From: Alphaproteobacteria bacterium
GTDB lineage: Bacteria; Pseudomonadota; Alphaproteobacteria; Elsterales; Elsteraceae
Reading direction: 5' to 3'
Assembly (NCBI GenBank): GCA_013297545.1
Contig: JAAFHH010000153.1
Coordinates: 1-7,076 of the forward strand
Length of the DNA: 7,076 bases
In this document: in pieces, positions 5,573-7,076 of the stretch
Layout of the letters: every line of letters begins with the position of its first letter
How positions within the stretch are numbered: position 1 is the first letter of the stretch
Notes under the pieces: generated by a model
Databases searched by the model: none
What the model saw: the letters and a program-made list of their open reading frames with translations, nothing else
What the model was told of the DNA's origin: nothing
Position numbers and translations under genes: made by a program

Positions 5573-6487
5573 ATGGATTACTTTCTCCAGCAGCTCGTCA
5601 ACGGGCTGACGCTCGGGGCGATCTATGGCTTGATCGCCATCGGCTACACCATGGTCTATGGCATTCTGGGCATGATCAACTTCGCCCATGGCGAGGTCTA
5701 TATGATCGGCGCCTTTCTTTCGATGATCTGCCTGATCGTGCTGGGTGCGCTCGGTATCACCTGGATCCCGCTGGCGCTGGCGATCACGCTGATCATCGCA
5801 ATGGCGTTCACGGCCGCCTATGGCTGGACGATCGAGCGATTGGCGTATCGACCTTTACGCGGATCCTTCCGCCTGGCCCCGCTGATCTCCGCGATTGGCG
5901 TCTCCATCTTCTTGCAGAACTACGTCCAGATCGCCCAAGGGGCGCGGCCAAAGCCGATCCCGCCGGTGATTTCCGGCCGGATCACCTTGATGGAATCAGA
6001 CGGCATCACGGTTGCGATTTCCTACACCCAGATCCTGATCATGGTGGTGACTACGGTGCTGCTGGTGGGATTCACCTACCTGATCACCTCCACCCCCTTG
6101 GGCCGCGCCCAGCGCGCGACCGAGCAGGATCAAACCATGGCGTCGCTGATCGGCATCGACGTCAACCGCACGATTTCGATCACCTTCGTGCTGGGGGCCG
6201 CACTGGCTGCGGTCGCTGGCATGATGGTGACCTTGTACTACGGCGTGATCGACTTCTTCCTGGGCTTCTTGGCCGGCGTCAAAGCCTTCACCGCCGCGGT
6301 GCTGGGTGGCATCGGCTCGCTCCCCGGTGCTGTGCTTGGTGGCATGCTGATCGGCTTGATCGAGGCGTTTTGGTCCGCCTACTTCTCGATCGAGTACAAG
6401 GATGTCGCGGTGTTCTCGATCCTGGTGCTGGTGCTGATCTTCCGCCCGACTGGCCTGCTCGGCCGGCCGGAAATCGAGAAGGTCTAG
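5573..6487 (+). CDS. livH: Branched-chain amino acid ABC transporter permease LivH
   Basis: One of the two inner-membrane permease subunits of a Liv-type importer for leucine, isoleucine, valine or related substrates. The 304 residues match the family (about 290-310). The start has the typical Gln-Gln-Leu-Val-Asn-Gly-Leu-Thr-Leu-Gly-Ala-Ile-Tyr (6-18), then Gly-Met-Ile-Asn-Phe-Ala-His-Gly-Glu (33-41), the permease hallmark. Hydrophobic segments lie near 11-32, 42-62, 66-86, 103-120, 150-172, 200-222, 228-246 and 252-292. The cytoplasmic loop Gly-Arg-Ala-Gln-Arg-Ala-Thr-Glu-Gln-Asp near 177-186, followed by Met-Ala-Ser-Leu-Ile-Gly-Ile (189-195), is the coupling loop to the ATPases LivG and LivF. 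An AGGGA lies 3 bases before the ATG, a short spacing. livM follows after 3 bases. The family includes importers for urea, amides and aromatic compounds, so the substrate is not certain. Confidence 0.94.
   Translation: MDYFLQQLVNGLTLGAIYGLIAIGYTMVYGILGMINFAHGEVYMIGAFLSMICLIVLGALGITWIPLALAITLIIAMAFTAAYGWTIERLAYRPLRGSFRLAPLISAIGVSIFLQNYVQIAQGARPKPIPPVISGRITLMESDGITVAISYTQILIMVVTTVLLVGFTYLITSTPLGRAQRATEQDQTMASLIGIDVNRTISITFVLGAALAAVAGMMVTLYYGVIDFFLGFLAGVKAFTAAVLGGIGSLPGAVLGGMLIGLIEAFWSAYFSIEYKDVAVFSILVLVLIFRPTGLLGRPEIEKV
6476..6482 (+). promoter_or_regulatory. Ribosome binding site of livM
   Basis: GAGAAGG lies within the last codons of livH, 8 bases before the ATG at 6491. It supports this start for livM, which retains the long N-terminal extension. 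Confidence 0.55.
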
Positions 6488-6490
6488 GCG

Positions 6491-7076
6491 ATGGCGACCA
6501 ACATCGCTGGCATCGTCAAGGACGCCGCCATCGGCGGCGCGCTGACCGCCGCCCTCGCCGTCCCCATCATCGGCCTGCGCACGGTGGATCGCGGCGGGCG
6601 GCTCGTGATCGACCCGCAGTGGCAGGCAGTGCTGTGGTGCGTGCTCGCCGTCATCATCGGCCGGTTGGTGATCGGGTTCTGGCGCCTGAAGCAAGGCGAC
6701 AAGCCGGCCTCTGGCCCAGGGCCAATTGCCCGCGCGTTTCAGCAGCGCTCCAAACAAATCGGCCCCGTGCTGATCTTGTTCGCGCTCGCCATGCCATTTA
6801 TGCCGTTCGCCGATCGCCAGATCCTGGATGTCGGCATCGTCGTGCTCACCTATGTGATGCTGGCCTGGGGCCTCAACATCGTGGTTGGCCTCGCAGGCTT
6901 GCTCGATCTTGGGTTCGTTGCGTTCTATGCGGTTGGCGCCTACACGGTTGCCCTGTTTGCGTTGCACCTCGACATCGGGTTTTGGGGGTCGCTCGCCCTC
7001 TCGGGTCTGTTCGCCGCGATGTTTGGCGTGCTGCTGGGGTTCCCCGTGCTGCGCCTGCGCGGGGACTACTTCGCCA
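6491..7076 (+). CDS. livM: Branched-chain amino acid ABC transporter permease LivM, 5' part (runs off window)
   Basis: The second permease subunit of the Liv importer; 195 codons are visible and the gene continues past the window end. It carries the longer N-terminal region of E. coli-type LivM (LivHM N-terminal / DUF3382 domain): hydrophobic segments near 12-29 and 45-64, a polar linker (65-90), a third at 91-106, and then the conserved permease core Trp-Gly-Leu-Asn-Ile-Val-Val-Gly-Leu-Ala-Gly (126-136) with Asp-Leu-Gly-Phe-Val-Ala-Phe-Tyr-Ala-Val-Gly-Ala-Tyr (139-151). The visible end, Leu-Arg-Leu-Arg-Gly-Asp-Tyr-Phe-Ala (187-195), is the universal LivM motif before the second half. It follows livH by 3 bases, so they are one operon; livG and livF would be expected next (inference). 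Confidence 0.93.
   Translation, partial: MATNIAGIVKDAAIGGALTAALAVPIIGLRTVDRGGRLVIDPQWQAVLWCVLAVIIGRLVIGFWRLKQGDKPASGPGPIARAFQQRSKQIGPVLILFALAMPFMPFADRQILDVGIVVLTYVMLAWGLNIVVGLAGLLDLGFVAFYAVGAYTVALFALHLDIGFWGSLALSGLFAAMFGVLLGFPVLRLRGDYFA

Noticed and set aside
5996..6967. Long minus-strand open frame opposite livH and livM
   Set aside because: It is rich in His, Gln, Asp and Arg, shows no domain, and mirrors the codon bias of two well-supported permease genes on the plus strand.
1..7076. Mobile elements, CRISPR arrays, tRNA or attachment sites
   Set aside because: I saw no terminal inverted repeats, transposase motifs, regularly spaced repeats or tRNA-like cloverleaf; nearly all bases are accounted for by ordinary genes.

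Overview
The window reads as chromosomal DNA from a high-GC alphaproteobacterium, most likely of the Rhodospirillales type. This guess rests on the strong G/C third-position bias, tightly packed ATGA-type gene junctions, and Liv-type permease sequences; no taxonomic marker gene is present. Base composition and codon use look uniform, and I see no mobile element, tRNA, rRNA or CRISPR array.

Left block (1-3624, plus strand): a nucleoside salvage and catabolism operon. It contains the 3' end of a cytidine deaminase gene (cdd), a trimeric-type purine nucleoside phosphorylase (punA-like), deoxyribose-phosphate aldolase (deoC), thymidine phosphorylase (deoA) and a small exported YbjN-domain protein. 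Every junction overlaps by 1 to 8 bases. Cytidine and deoxycytidine would be deaminated, the phosphorylases would release bases and (deoxy)ribose-1-phosphate, and DeoC would split deoxyribose-5-phosphate into glyceraldehyde-3-phosphate and acetaldehyde. The mutase joining the two halves (deoB or equivalent) is not in the window. The YbjN-like gene has no obvious place in this pathway and is the least explained coding member.

Middle block (3638-5479): a minus-strand beta-hydroxyacid dehydrogenase (3-hydroxyisobutyrate dehydrogenase / glyoxylate reductase superfamily) meets the operon tail to tail with only 13 bases between. It is divergent from a LysR-type regulator. The roughly 96-base divergent control region holds two separate inverted repeats and a near-direct repeat, one dyad fitting the T-N11-A LysR box. 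The regulator probably controls the dehydrogenase.

Right block (5480-7076): the start of a branched-chain amino acid ABC transporter operon, with livH complete and livM cut by the window end. A 93-base leader carries a weak sigma-70-like promoter candidate and a perfect 7-bp stem hairpin with no U tract. The ATPases and binding protein would lie to the right or elsewhere.

Most of the window is well-known metabolism. The items most worth a second look are the exported YbjN protein fused into the nucleoside operon, the double-dyad LysR control region, and the GC-rich hairpin in the livH leader. I did not find convincing evidence of an undescribed multi-gene system.
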